Positions 1 to 7,233 are shown, counted from the stretch's first letter. The stretch is 8,605 bases of DNA from Patescibacteria group bacterium UBA1449 (GCA_002335355.1 DCTD01000037.1:17372-25976); one strand, 5' to 3'. Notes: a model not told the origin generated them from the sequence alone. A program made the numbers and translations.

Positions 1-193
1 TATCACCGATTTGCAACTTAATAGGAGCTTGAGAAGATAAGAGTGCTTGAGAATCAGTATTTATGGCAATAAAATCAACCCCCCGAACATTTTGGTTGGC
101 AATCATCGAATTAATGACGTTATTACCACCTCCACCAACACCAACTACTTTTATTCGGGCAAATGAGTTAACGTCTGGTCTGACAAGAGCCAT
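1..193 (-). CDS. ftsZ: Cell division protein FtsZ, N-terminal 64 codons (runs off the left edge)
   Basis: FtsZ is the tubulin-like GTPase that polymerises into the cytokinetic ring. Only the start is present. Translation from ATG at 193 gives an N-terminal strand followed by the glycine-rich nucleotide-binding loop VGVGGGGNN (residues 17-25), then the characteristic [16 protein letters not shown] (36-51) that forms the second strand and its Asp-containing loop. This pattern is diagnostic of FtsZ. The start is well fixed, because an in-frame TAA lies only two codons upstream (200-202) and no other initiator fits. The upstream 15 bases hold no Shine-Dalgarno match; they read CTCCTCTTTA, which is the anti-SD sense rather than SD. 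The gene follows ftsA by 85 bp on the same strand, the classic ftsA-ftsZ order. The catalytic T7 loop and the C-terminal peptide that binds FtsA lie outside the window. Confidence 0.96.
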   Translation of the reverse strand, partial: MALVRPDVNSFARIKVVGVGGGGNNVINSMIANQNVRGVDFIAINTDSQALLSSQAPIKLQIGD

Positions 194-278
194 AATTTTT
201 TAAAGAGGAGCAGATCTCGGAAGGTAATTTGGTTATACTACGCTTTAAGCTAGATAATATGACAAAATTGCCAATCTT

Positions 279-1586
279 TCAAGGTAGAAATGACTTCACA
301 AAGTCCCACGCCTTGCCAGCTACCCCTTTCCCGGGCAATCTCTCGATTAAATTTCCAAAGTGAGGCAGACTGACTTTACTATTTTTGGTGTAACTTATTT
401 GATCAGCAGCGTAAATGAGCAATCCTTGGGAAACCGCAAAAACTGGAGAACAAACATCATCAACTAGTCCTGTCAGTTGTTTGTCTGTTCTCTGTTCTCC
501 GTTCAGTTGAGCTACTCGTACCGGCAGTGCAAGCGTCCGTTTACAGGCTTCAGCAATACCAACGGTTAGCGAACCTCCTCCTGATAACACAATTCCGGCA
601 GGAGTAGCAGCCACATAACCAGACTTTTTAAGTTCATCGCCAACCATCCCAAAGATTTCGTTTAACCGTGGCCGAATAATCCCCTCTACCAGGGTTTTAT
701 AAGAAGCTTTAGAGACTTCTTCGGTAATACCAAACTTCATTAAATCGATCGCATCACTGTTCTCCTCTGGATCTTTCAACAATTTTTCCTTTGGATTGTT
801 TGAAAGAACCAGTTTAATTTTTTCTGCTTGCTCTAAGCTGATTCTCAAACCAATGGCTAAATCGTTGGTAATATGTTTAGCTCCAACCGGTAAAACGCTT
901 GAATATGCCAAAGCCCCTTCAACAAATACCGATAGGTTAGTTGTCCCTCCACCAATATCAACTAAACACACCCCTAACTCCTTTTCCGTTTCGGTTAGAA
1001 CTGCTTGTGCTGCAGCCAACCCAGAGAAGACTAATCCGGAGACATTGATCCCGATTTCAGTAACGCACTTGGCCAAGTTCCTCATGGCTGTTGACGATCC
1101 GGTGATGATATGAGCATCAACTTCAAGCCGAACTCCAGTCATTGACAATGGGTCTTTAATACCGCCCTGTGAATCCACAATAAAATCCCGGGGAATAACA
1201 TGTAAGATTTCTCTTGAAGATGGCATTGAAACTGCTCTGGCGGCATCGATGACCCGGTTAACATCATCTAAAGTGATCTCTTCTCCCGAGTTGGCCACTG
1301 CTACTACTCCCTTAGAGTTCTGTGATTGGATGTGAATCCCGCCAATGGAGATAAAGGCGTTAGAAATGGAGAAGCCTGCCATGCGTTCAGCTGCCTCCAC
1401 ACTTTGCGTTATGGCTTCAACTGTTTCTTCGATATCAACAACCTGGCTTTTTCGGATACCTCTACTTTCGACAGTCGCCACCCCAACAACACGGAGTTTT
1501 CCTGTCTCTTCATCTTCTGAAACTATGATTGTTGTAGTCTTACAGGTACCGATATCAATACCTGCGTAGATATTACCTCTAGCCAC
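279..1586 (-). CDS. ftsA: Cell division protein FtsA (actin-like FtsZ membrane tether)
   Basis: FtsA is an actin-fold ATPase that anchors FtsZ filaments to the inner face of the membrane and recruits later divisome proteins. The 435 residues show the phosphate-1 loop GIDIGTCKTTT (9-19), the phosphate-2 loop LVDIGGGTTNLSVF (208-221) and the adenosine motif GIVLSGGGSLTVG (331-343). The FtsA-specific 1C subdomain lies between about residues 85 and 165. The last residues, AGKAWDFVKSFLP (423-435), form a short amphipathic helix with Trp and Phe on one face, the expected membrane-targeting sequence, so the TGA stop is a genuine end. The start is GTG at 1586. The reading frame is closed by a TAA upstream, and no ATG, GTG or TTG lies between. 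An SD is poor: AGGGA sits unusually far upstream. Length is normal for the family. Gaps are 98 bp to ftsQ and 85 bp to ftsZ. Confidence 0.97.
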   Translation of the reverse strand: MARGNIYAGIDIGTCKTTTIIVSEDEETGKLRVVGVATVESRGIRKSQVVDIEETVEAITQSVEAAERMAGFSISNAFISIGGIHIQSQNSKGVVAVANSGEEITLDDVNRVIDAARAVSMPSSREILHVIPRDFIVDSQGGIKDPLSMTGVRLEVDAHIITGSSTAMRNLAKCVTEIGINVSGLVFSGLAAAQAVLTETEKELGVCLVDIGGGTTNLSVFVEGALAYSSVLPVGAKHITNDLAIGLRISLEQAEKIKLVLSNNPKEKLLKDPEENSDAIDLMKFGITEEVSKASYKTLVEGIIRPRLNEIFGMVGDELKKSGYVAATPAGIVLSGGGSLTVGIAEACKRTLALPVRVAQLNGEQRTDKQLTGLVDDVCSPVFAVSQGLLIYAADQISYTKNSKVSLPHFGNLIERLPGKGVAGKAWDFVKSFLP

Positions 1587-1666
1587 AAGAAGTGTAAAAT
1601 TCCCTGCTGTTTTTTATCTCAGCAAAAGAACTTGACAGTTAATAGGTTGTTAATACCACGGACCTT

Positions 1667-1675
1667 ATAATAGCA
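1667..1675 (-). promoter_or_regulatory. Possible extended -10 promoter element ahead of ftsA
   Basis: In the 98-bp ftsQ-ftsA spacer the minus strand reads TGCTATTAT, an extended -10 form (TGn followed by a five-of-six match to TATAAT). It lies about 80 bases upstream of the ftsA GTG. I find no convincing -35 at normal spacing. The long spacer, in a cluster with otherwise short gaps, makes a separate ftsA-ftsZ promoter reasonable, but this rests on a short match in AT-rich DNA. Confidence 0.25.
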
Positions 1676-1684
1676 AGTCTTTAG

Positions 1685-2479
1685 CTATTTTACTACCGGA
1701 TTATCGTAGCGCAAATCAATCATTACCTGTTTATGTGTATCCATTTTACTGTTGTTTAAAATATATTGTAAAGCATCCACTTGTTTGGTGAAATCCTTTT
1801 CAGCACTAAATATGACCTGATATCCAAAGGGCATAACAACGGTGATGTCATCGTAGCCCTTTACATCGATTAGAGTTGCCGCTACTAGTGACCTACTTAA
1901 AATCAGTTCCAGCTCAACTGCTTTTGTTAAGGCAGGACTAACGACCGTTTCACCAATGATTACTGATTCCTGGGTTTTAATTTTTACCGTATTTTCCTTA
2001 TCTCCCTGAGCATAGATTCGCAAAGCTTCATCAAGTAAATACCGATTTCCTTGCAGGTCTTCTAAGACAGCAATCGGTTGTCTTGAAAAAATCCGGATGC
2101 CAAGCGTATCAGGTATCTGCGGGTGAAAGGTGACTGTTTGGAGCTGAGGATGATCAAATAGGATTGAGTCACGTATCGAATTTCCGGAAAAAAACATGAT
2201 TCTCTCCCCAATTAAAGGCTTAAATAATGAGTTTAGGTCACTGTAACAAGGCAAACCATCGATATAACAATCAATCTTTTTAATTGTTAACGTATCTCCA
2301 AAAAGTAAGTAGGTACTCAATACCAAAAAGCTTATACAGCCAATCACTCCAAAAAAATTGGGTTTAAGAAGTTTTTGAATATGAATATCTTTTGGCAAGT
2401 GAAACGAAGTAAGTTTTCTTATTATCGATGATACTGATAAGGCTGTTTGCCTCTTTTTACTGGCAGGAATAGAAATCAT
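1685..2479 (-). CDS. ftsQ: FtsQ/DivIB-like divisome protein (POTRA domain, single-pass membrane)
   Basis: FtsQ (DivIB) is a bitopic membrane protein that connects early cytoplasmic division proteins to the FtsB-FtsL-FtsI-FtsW synthase complex. The 264 residues show a basic cytoplasmic N-terminus (1-41), one transmembrane helix at about 42-61 (FFGVIGCISFLVLSTYLLF), and a POTRA-like region (about 64-140). The POTRA-like region contains the family pattern of a hydrophobic strand, GERI-FF, and a late strand ending SRQPIAVLE. A beta domain follows, ending in MIDLRYDNPVVK, which matches the usual C-terminal form 'IDLR-D-PVV'. Two cysteines, C71 and C78, lie just outside the membrane. The ATG start is 14 bp after the murG stop, with a weak GAGAG SD. 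Sequence conservation in this family is low, so the name rests on topology, the POTRA pattern, the C-terminal motif and the position directly before ftsA. Confidence 0.9.
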   Translation of the reverse strand: MISIPASKKRQTALSVSSIIRKLTSFHLPKDIHIQKLLKPNFFGVIGCISFLVLSTYLLFGDTLTIKKIDCYIDGLPCYSDLNSLFKPLIGERIMFFSGNSIRDSILFDHPQLQTVTFHPQIPDTLGIRIFSRQPIAVLEDLQGNRYLLDEALRIYAQGDKENTVKIKTQESVIIGETVVSPALTKAVELELILSRSLVAATLIDVKGYDDITVVMPFGYQVIFSAEKDFTKQVDALQYILNNSKMDTHKQVMIDLRYDNPVVK

Positions 2480-2493
2480 AATAAGTTACTCTC

Positions 2494-3615
2494 TTACGTA
2501 ATATAAGTTTCGATTTCATGGACCAGGGTTTGGGTTGCATCAGTTTTTACATTGTTTTTGACATACTTATCGAGAGCCTGCACATCCACTGGCTGCCGAT
2601 AAACCTCGTTAACTGTATTAATGAGTGTGCTCGTAGTGAGTTTATCCTGTGGTAAGATCTTGCCTAACCCTAAATCGACAAGTAATTGAGCGTTTTTATG
2701 CTGTTCTTTCCCAAAACTAAACGGCAAAGGAATAGCAACAAACTTCTTTTTTAAAAGCAAGGCTTCGTAAACCGTGTGAGCGCCACTCCGGCCAATAATC
2801 ACATCAGCCACCTTAAGCCATTCTTTAAATTCCTGGCTGTATCCGGTAACACAATATGATCCTTTTAGGTTATCCGACAACACATTTTTTCGGGCTTCTA
2901 AACGTTCTAGATCCTTTGTTTGTGAATTGTTGCCCGCTTGATGAAAGACATTCCACGTAAACAGAAGCTGGTCAAGACTGGCTTCAACTGCACAGTTAAT
3001 GGCATGAGATCCCTGTTTTCCACCACTAATGACCAACAGCGGCTTATGGGGATTAGTAAAACAACGGAGAAGTTCTTCTTTTACTGACTTCTTTTTGAGA
3101 CTACCTAAAAAACTATCTGGGAGTGGTAAACCAATAACTGAAACCTTAGGATTATTAGTAAGCGTATCAAGGGGCCAGGCTAGATAGAGATGAGTTAAAA
3201 GAGGCAACAAGACTTTATTTGCTAAACCTAAGGTTCTCGTTTGTTCATGACTTAATGTTGGAATTCCCAGTAACCAACCGGCAATAACAGGAGGCACAGC
3301 TAAATACCCGCCAAAGGCCATAATAATGGTAGGTTTCTGTTTTGTAAAACTAAAAACACAAAGAATAATTGCTTTTAAGGTTTTTAGCCATGCGATAATT
3401 CCACCTCCATAAATTTTGCCACTCTTTACGTTTACAAATGGTATTTTAGATGAAGTAACATCACGGTATTCCTGTGAAAGATTTTTGTCACCCTCAGATG
3501 TCTGTTTATGACCATACCAAATGATAGTATATCCTTTGGTTTTTAGCTCTTTTGCTACCTGCAATGCAGAGTTGTGGTGTCCACCGGTAAAAACGATTGT
3601 CTTTTTACGTTCCAT
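2494..3615 (-). CDS. murG: MurG: UDP-GlcNAc:lipid I N-acetylglucosaminyltransferase
   Basis: MurG is a GT-B, GT28-family peripheral membrane enzyme. It transfers GlcNAc from UDP-GlcNAc to lipid I, making lipid II on the cytoplasmic face. The 373 residues show the N-terminal lipid-I domain with FTGGHHNSA (9-17), a reduced form of the usual GGTGGH loop, then FGGYLAVPP (101-109) and HEQT (123-126, usually HEQN). The C-terminal UDP-GlcNAc domain has ISGGKQGSHAIN (196-207, usually GGSQG), IIGRSGAHTVYEAL (273-286) with the conserved Glu at 284, and IPLPFSFGKEQHKNAQ (295-310) with the conserved Gln and Asn at 305 and 308. It is therefore a divergent but apparently complete MurG. The ATG start has no SD upstream. 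ftsW ends 44 bp before it, and ftsQ starts 14 bp after it with no murC, murB or ddl between. Confidence 0.94.
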   Translation of the reverse strand: MERKKTIVFTGGHHNSALQVAKELKTKGYTIIWYGHKQTSEGDKNLSQEYRDVTSSKIPFVNVKSGKIYGGGIIAWLKTLKAIILCVFSFTKQKPTIIMAFGGYLAVPPVIAGWLLGIPTLSHEQTRTLGLANKVLLPLLTHLYLAWPLDTLTNNPKVSVIGLPLPDSFLGSLKKKSVKEELLRCFTNPHKPLLVISGGKQGSHAINCAVEASLDQLLFTWNVFHQAGNNSQTKDLERLEARKNVLSDNLKGSYCVTGYSQEFKEWLKVADVIIGRSGAHTVYEALLLKKKFVAIPLPFSFGKEQHKNAQLLVDLGLGKILPQDKLTTSTLINTVNEVYRQPVDVQALDKYVKNNVKTDATQTLVHEIETYIT

Positions 3616-3629
3616 ATATACACGATTTT

Positions 3630-3635
3630 AGTATA
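3630..3635 (-). promoter_or_regulatory. Possible -10 hexamer (TATACT) just ahead of murG
   Basis: The 44-bp ftsW-murG gap reads GCGTATACTAAAATCG on the minus strand. TATACT matches five of six bases of TATAAT. A start site about seven bases downstream would leave a leader of only about eight bases before the murG ATG, which fits the absence of an SD. I see no -35 match, so this is only a weak candidate; murG is more simply read from the upstream transcript. Confidence 0.18.
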
Positions 3636-3659
3636 CGCTACTTAATAGTAAGATAATAA

Positions 3660-4805
3660 CTATTTTCTCACTTCAACAATCTGTTTGGAAATATTGAGTA
3701 ATACTCCCACACTCACTAAAGCCACAATAAGTGCAGTACCACCATATGACATAAATGGGAGGGGGATCCCGGTTAACGGTGTAAGTGAGACCATTGAAGA
3801 GAGATTAACAAACGTCTGTGTGCCCAACCATGTCGTAATCCCTGCAGCAATCAACCTGCCACTCATATCCGGAGCTTTTTGAGCAATCTGAAAGCCTTTC
3901 CAGATGATGGCAAGAAAACAGGCAATGAGGATTGTCGTTCCTATAAAACCAGTTTCCTCACCAACAATGGCAAAGATTGAGTCTGTAGTTGCCTCCGGCA
4001 GGTACTGGTACTTCTGCATAGATTGTCCAATACCAACACCAGTAACTCCACCAGAACCTAAAGAAATAAGAATTTGTTGAATGTGATACGAATTACCTAA
4101 AGGGTCACTCTGATGATTAAGAAAAGTAATCAACCTATCTTTTCGATATGGTGAACTAAAGATCAGCATAAGTCCAATAAGCAGTGTGGTTAGTGTTGCC
4201 AGAGAAAACTTAGCCACAGGTGCTCCACTCACAAAGTACACTGTAAAGGTTGAAGCAACTAACACAATAGATGTCCCCATATCAGGTTGCAGTATAAGTA
4301 GCCCTAAAATAAAACCTATTAAAGCAAAGAATTGGATAACGGTTCGTTTCTTTTCCAACCATGTGGCTAAATACATAATAAGAATAGGTTTAAAGGTTTC
4401 TGCTGGCTGAAAGGTGGTAAAACCTAAGTCAATCCAGCGCCGAGCGCCTTTTATCGACAACCCAACATGAGGAATTAGAACAGCAACTAGAAGAATAAGG
4501 TTACCAATAAATAACCACTTAATTATCCTCTTATAGATGTGATAGTCTATTCTTCCGGTAATCAGTAACCCTATCCAGCCAAGAATAAAGTAAAACCCTT
4601 GATACTTTAAGTAATGAAACTTATCCCCAAAGCTTTCGTTAGCTTCAACAATTGAAGCATCGTAAACCATAATAAGCCCAAAAATACTTAAGATAAAAAC
4701 AACAAACAATAGTAAAAAATCAGCACGCTTACCGGTATTTGAGAAGAGATGGATTTGGGAGAGTTTCCGGGCTAACCTACCCGATTGAGGCTTCTTGGGT
4801 ACCAT
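3660..4805 (-). CDS. ftsW: FtsW: SEDS-family septal peptidoglycan glycosyltransferase
   Basis: FtsW is a polytopic SEDS protein that polymerises glycan strands from lipid II at the septum, paired with a class B penicillin-binding protein. With the start chosen here it has 381 residues and about ten hydrophobic segments. Family motifs are KGARRWIDLGFTTFQPAE (119-136), LQPDMGTS (172-179), the large loop ending LPEATTDSIFAIVGEETGF (269-287) with the Asp (D275) that corresponds to the catalytic Asp of SEDS enzymes, and PLTGIPLPFMSYGG (343-356) near the end. FtsW and RodA are hard to separate by eye; the dcw position between murD and murG supports FtsW. A TTG at 4820 would add five residues, but the ATG at 4805 has a perfect AGGAG six bases upstream and is the better start. 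The gene overlaps the 3' end of murD by 29 bp, so translational coupling is likely. The cognate transpeptidase gene (ftsI) is not in the window. Confidence 0.93.
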   Translation of the reverse strand: MVPKKPQSGRLARKLSQIHLFSNTGKRADFLLLFVVFILSIFGLIMVYDASIVEANESFGDKFHYLKYQGFYFILGWIGLLITGRIDYHIYKRIIKWLFIGNLILLVAVLIPHVGLSIKGARRWIDLGFTTFQPAETFKPILIMYLATWLEKKRTVIQFFALIGFILGLLILQPDMGTSIVLVASTFTVYFVSGAPVAKFSLATLTTLLIGLMLIFSSPYRKDRLITFLNHQSDPLGNSYHIQQILISLGSGGVTGVGIGQSMQKYQYLPEATTDSIFAIVGEETGFIGTTILIACFLAIIWKGFQIAQKAPDMSGRLIAAGITTWLGTQTFVNLSSMVSLTPLTGIPLPFMSYGGTALIVALVSVGVLLNISKQIVEVRK

Positions 4806-6168
4806 GAGGATCTCCTGCAATAACTTCTTGAACTATTCTATTGAACTCACGTCCCCGTTCAAACTCATTGGCAAACATGCCAAACGACGTAAAACCTGGC
4901 GAAAGCAAGACTACATCACCAGGACTAGCTACACTACATGCCTTTTCAATTGCTGCTTTAAAGTCAGCATATGTACCAAGGTAGACATCACTCCAATTAT
5001 TCATTACTGACTGTAAGTCTTTTAAAAATTGGTCAGTTCCCGTACCGGCAAGTAAGATGAGCTTTTTAACACTGTGGGCGGCAGTTCTAACCAGCTCATC
5101 CTGAGGTAGATTTTTCGTGTTACCACCAGCAATCCAGATAATCTTTCCTTCCGGAAATGAGTTAAGAGCAATGGTGGCTGCTGTTGGCGTTGTGGCTGTT
5201 GTATCGTTTATAAACTTGACCCCGTTGTGTTCAACGATTGTCTCTAATCTAAATGAGGCCCCTTTAAACCCTGTTACTGCCTGAAAGATAACCTCATCAG
5301 TAATACCTAAAATCTTGCCAACTGTTAAGACAGCTCCCATGTTTTGACGGTTATGGTTGCCCGTAATGTTGAGGTGCCAATCTTGAGGAATCGTTGACTG
5401 AGAAAACCGGTGCATCTGTGAGTGGGCCTCACGGGCAAATACTTCACTCCACTGTCCATCATCGAAAAAAACTAAGTAATCACCCTCACGTTGATAGAGG
5501 TAAATTGCCTTTTTATCAGTTACATAGGTTTCCATGTTTGGATAACTGCTTAAGTGATCCGGAGAAATGGACGTTATCACTCCGATATGAGGCGATAACT
5601 GTTTCATGTGTAATCCTCTGAGTTGAAAGTTTGAAAGTTCAAGTACTGCAAAATCAGCTGTTTCCGTTTTTTTAATCTGTAAAAGCGTCTCTGAATCAGG
5701 TAAATTGCCACCGATAACGATACGTTTACCTGCTTTTTCAAGCAACTCTGCAATCGCTAAGGTGGTGGTGGTCTTACCTCGTGTCCCAGTTACCCCGATG
5801 ACAGGACACTCACACAGCTGCATAAACAATCCTGCCTCAGTTTCAAGCTGTTTGTTTAAACGAACTGCTAACTGGATATAGGGAGAATCAGGGGCTTTAT
5901 TCCAAATATCAGGGTTAACGACAATAATGTCTGCCCAAAGAATATCGTCTTCTTCATGGCGGCCTAATGTAAAGTGAGCCGTAACATCTTTCAGTTTTTC
6001 TAAAGAGGGATACAACTGGTCTTCATTTTTTATGTCAGTGACTCTGATTTCTTTGGAAAACGTAGAAAAAAACTTAACTACTCCAACTCCCCCTCCTTGT
6101 AAACCAAGTCCAAAAATGAGAATACGTTTATTCCTATTTGTATCAATAAAGTTTTGTAGTTTGCTCAT
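4777..6168 (-). CDS. murD: MurD: UDP-N-acetylmuramoyl-L-alanine--D-glutamate ligase
   Basis: MurD is the cytoplasmic ATP-dependent ligase that adds D-glutamate to UDP-MurNAc-L-Ala. The 463 residues follow the Mur ligase three-domain plan. A Rossmann-like UDP-binding domain starts ILIFGLGLQGGGVG (16-29). The central ATPase domain has the P-loop GVTGTRGKTTTT (125-136), the Mg-binding region ELSNFQL (177-183), and SPDHLSSYPNMETYVTDKKA (202-221), where the usually carbamylated Lys lies. The third domain starts after HNRQNMGA (272-279) and has FINDTTATTP (319-328), GGNTKNL (348-354) and LLSPGFTSFGMF (421-432) followed by ERGREF. The late SPG-TSFDMF-like and ERGR-F motifs favour MurD over MurC, E or F. 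In the NDTTATT motif a Thr replaces the Lys of the common NDSKAT form. The ATG start has no SD and lies 12 bp after mraY; the 3' end overlaps ftsW. Confidence 0.95.
   Translation of the reverse strand: MSKLQNFIDTNRNKRILIFGLGLQGGGVGVVKFFSTFSKEIRVTDIKNEDQLYPSLEKLKDVTAHFTLGRHEEDDILWADIIVVNPDIWNKAPDSPYIQLAVRLNKQLETEAGLFMQLCECPVIGVTGTRGKTTTTLAIAELLEKAGKRIVIGGNLPDSETLLQIKKTETADFAVLELSNFQLRGLHMKQLSPHIGVITSISPDHLSSYPNMETYVTDKKAIYLYQREGDYLVFFDDGQWSEVFAREAHSQMHRFSQSTIPQDWHLNITGNHNRQNMGAVLTVGKILGITDEVIFQAVTGFKGASFRLETIVEHNGVKFINDTTATTPTAATIALNSFPEGKIIWIAGGNTKNLPQDELVRTAAHSVKKLILLAGTGTDQFLKDLQSVMNNWSDVYLGTYADFKAAIEKACSVASPGDVVLLSPGFTSFGMFANEFERGREFNRIVQEVIAGDPHGTQEASIG
4812..4816 (-). promoter_or_regulatory. 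Shine-Dalgarno site deciding the ftsW start
   Basis: The minus strand reads AGGAG, then the six-base spacer ATCCTC, then ATG. This is the clearest SD of any gene start in the window. It lies inside the final codons of murD, and it lies inside the coding sequence if ftsW began at the TTG at 4820, so it selects the downstream ATG. Confidence 0.8.
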
Positions 6169-6180
6169 AATGGAAAAAGT

Positions 6181-7233
6181 TTACACCATGGCCATCCATA
6201 CCCCAAAGATTGCTAGCATGATTCCAGCTAACCAAGCACGTTGGACAATTTTTGGCTCTTCCCATCCATGATATTGCAGCAACAGATGAAATGGCGCAAC
6301 CGGAAACACTTTTTTGTTTCTGAACTTTTTTGACAGTAACTGAACTAAACTGGTAAAGATTTCAAAAATAAATATGCCCCCAATAATCACCAAAGCCATT
6401 ACTTTACCAAGTAAAATTCCAACAACTGCCAATGTTGCTCCAAATGAAAGCGACCCGACATCTCCAAGTAAAATCCGAGCAGGATAGATGTTAAAGTAGA
6501 GAAACGCGACTATCGCACCGAGCCATAACGCTAAGAAAAAAGACAATGGGGTATCAAGAATCGAACCGGATAAAATCCAAAAGGCAAACAAGGCAATCAT
6601 GAGCAACCCTCCTGAAAGACCATCCAGACCATCTGTAATATTGACTGCATTGGCAAAAGAGACAATGACAAAAGCTGATAAGGGAATAAACCACCATCCA
6701 ATGGTAAAGACTCCAATAAACGGTAGATAGAAAATATCGATTTTGAGATTGAAGTACAGTAAAAATGCGAGAATAAATGCCAGAACCCATTGGATGAGAA
6801 ACTTATGACGTAACCTCAAGCCAAAAAACCCTGTAGACTCAAACTTAAAAAACTTCATGAAGTCGTCATACAGCCCAAGGAGGCCAAAAGAAATAAAGGC
6901 AAAAAAGATGATGTTTATCTCGTCATTTATGGGATACACATGAGTAATAGTTACTCCCAAGTACTTCATTAAGGGAAAAAGAATGGCAAATAGCAGGGAA
7001 ACAACACCGATAATAAGCAAACCTCCACCTACCGGTGTTCCTTGTTTATGCTGGTGGAATTTATCAAAAATTGGAGTTGGTTTATTAAAGGCATCTTTTG
7101 TCTTTTGGGCTGCACGGATAAAACGCAGGTTGTACAGCAGATTGATAAAAGGTACCAGTAAGACAGAAGTCGTTACAAACGAAAAAATCAGGAGTCCAAG
7201 AAGTAGTGCTAAAGGATTTGCAGGGTTACTCAC
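6181..7233 (-). CDS. mraY: MraY: phospho-N-acetylmuramoyl-pentapeptide transferase
   Basis: MraY is an integral membrane enzyme that transfers phospho-MurNAc-pentapeptide from its UDP carrier to undecaprenyl phosphate, making lipid I. The 350 residues have about ten hydrophobic helices and the family signatures: KQGTPVGGG (63-71), the DD pair of LGLYDDFMKF (119-128), NAVNITDGLDGL (195-206), and LLGDVGSLSFG (255-265) with the third catalytic-region Asp (D258). The motif that is usually PIHHHFE appears as APFHLLLQYHGWEEPKIV (313-330), so only the first of the three adjacent His is kept. MraY rather than WecA is supported by the KQGTP motif and by murD immediately downstream. The start is GTG at 7233: an in-frame TAA lies four codons upstream, and the first internal ATG is at residue 90, well into the protein. 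No SD is visible. Confidence 0.95.
   Translation of the reverse strand: MSNPANPLALLLGLLIFSFVTTSVLLVPFINLLYNLRFIRAAQKTKDAFNKPTPIFDKFHQHKQGTPVGGGLLIIGVVSLLFAILFPLMKYLGVTITHVYPINDEINIIFFAFISFGLLGLYDDFMKFFKFESTGFFGLRLRHKFLIQWVLAFILAFLLYFNLKIDIFYLPFIGVFTIGWWFIPLSAFVIVSFANAVNITDGLDGLSGGLLMIALFAFWILSGSILDTPLSFFLALWLGAIVAFLYFNIYPARILLGDVGSLSFGATLAVVGILLGKVMALVIIGGIFIFEIFTSLVQLLSKKFRNKKVFPVAPFHLLLQYHGWEEPKIVQRAWLAGIMLAIFGVWMAMV

Noticed and set aside
203..226. CTCCTCTTTA ahead of ftsZ read as a mimic of the 16S 3' end, or GAG-CTC bases read as a terminator
   Set aside because: The possible stem is only three base pairs. Pairing with the GGGAGGAG element far upstream is possible on paper but has no supporting context.
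279..281. Reassigned TGA codon (glycine code) at the end of ftsA
   Set aside because: The TGA follows a complete C-terminal amphipathic helix, and no other gene has an internal TGA, so it is a normal stop.
796..1113. Plus-strand open frame of 105 codons inside ftsA
   Set aside because: It lies wholly opposite a well-conserved ftsA region covering the phosphate-2 motif. Its translation shows no recognisable domain, so it is a shadow of the coding strand.
1641..1671. Plus-strand TATAAT (1666-1671) with an upstream GGTTGT-like hexamer in the ftsQ-ftsA spacer
   Set aside because: It would drive transcription antisense into ftsQ, the -35 is poor, and no plus-strand gene follows. It is probably a by-product of AT-rich sequence.
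6554..6790. Minus-strand frame of 78 codons within mraY
   Set aside because: It is out of frame with mraY across the conserved NAVNITDGLDGL region and has no SD or family signature.
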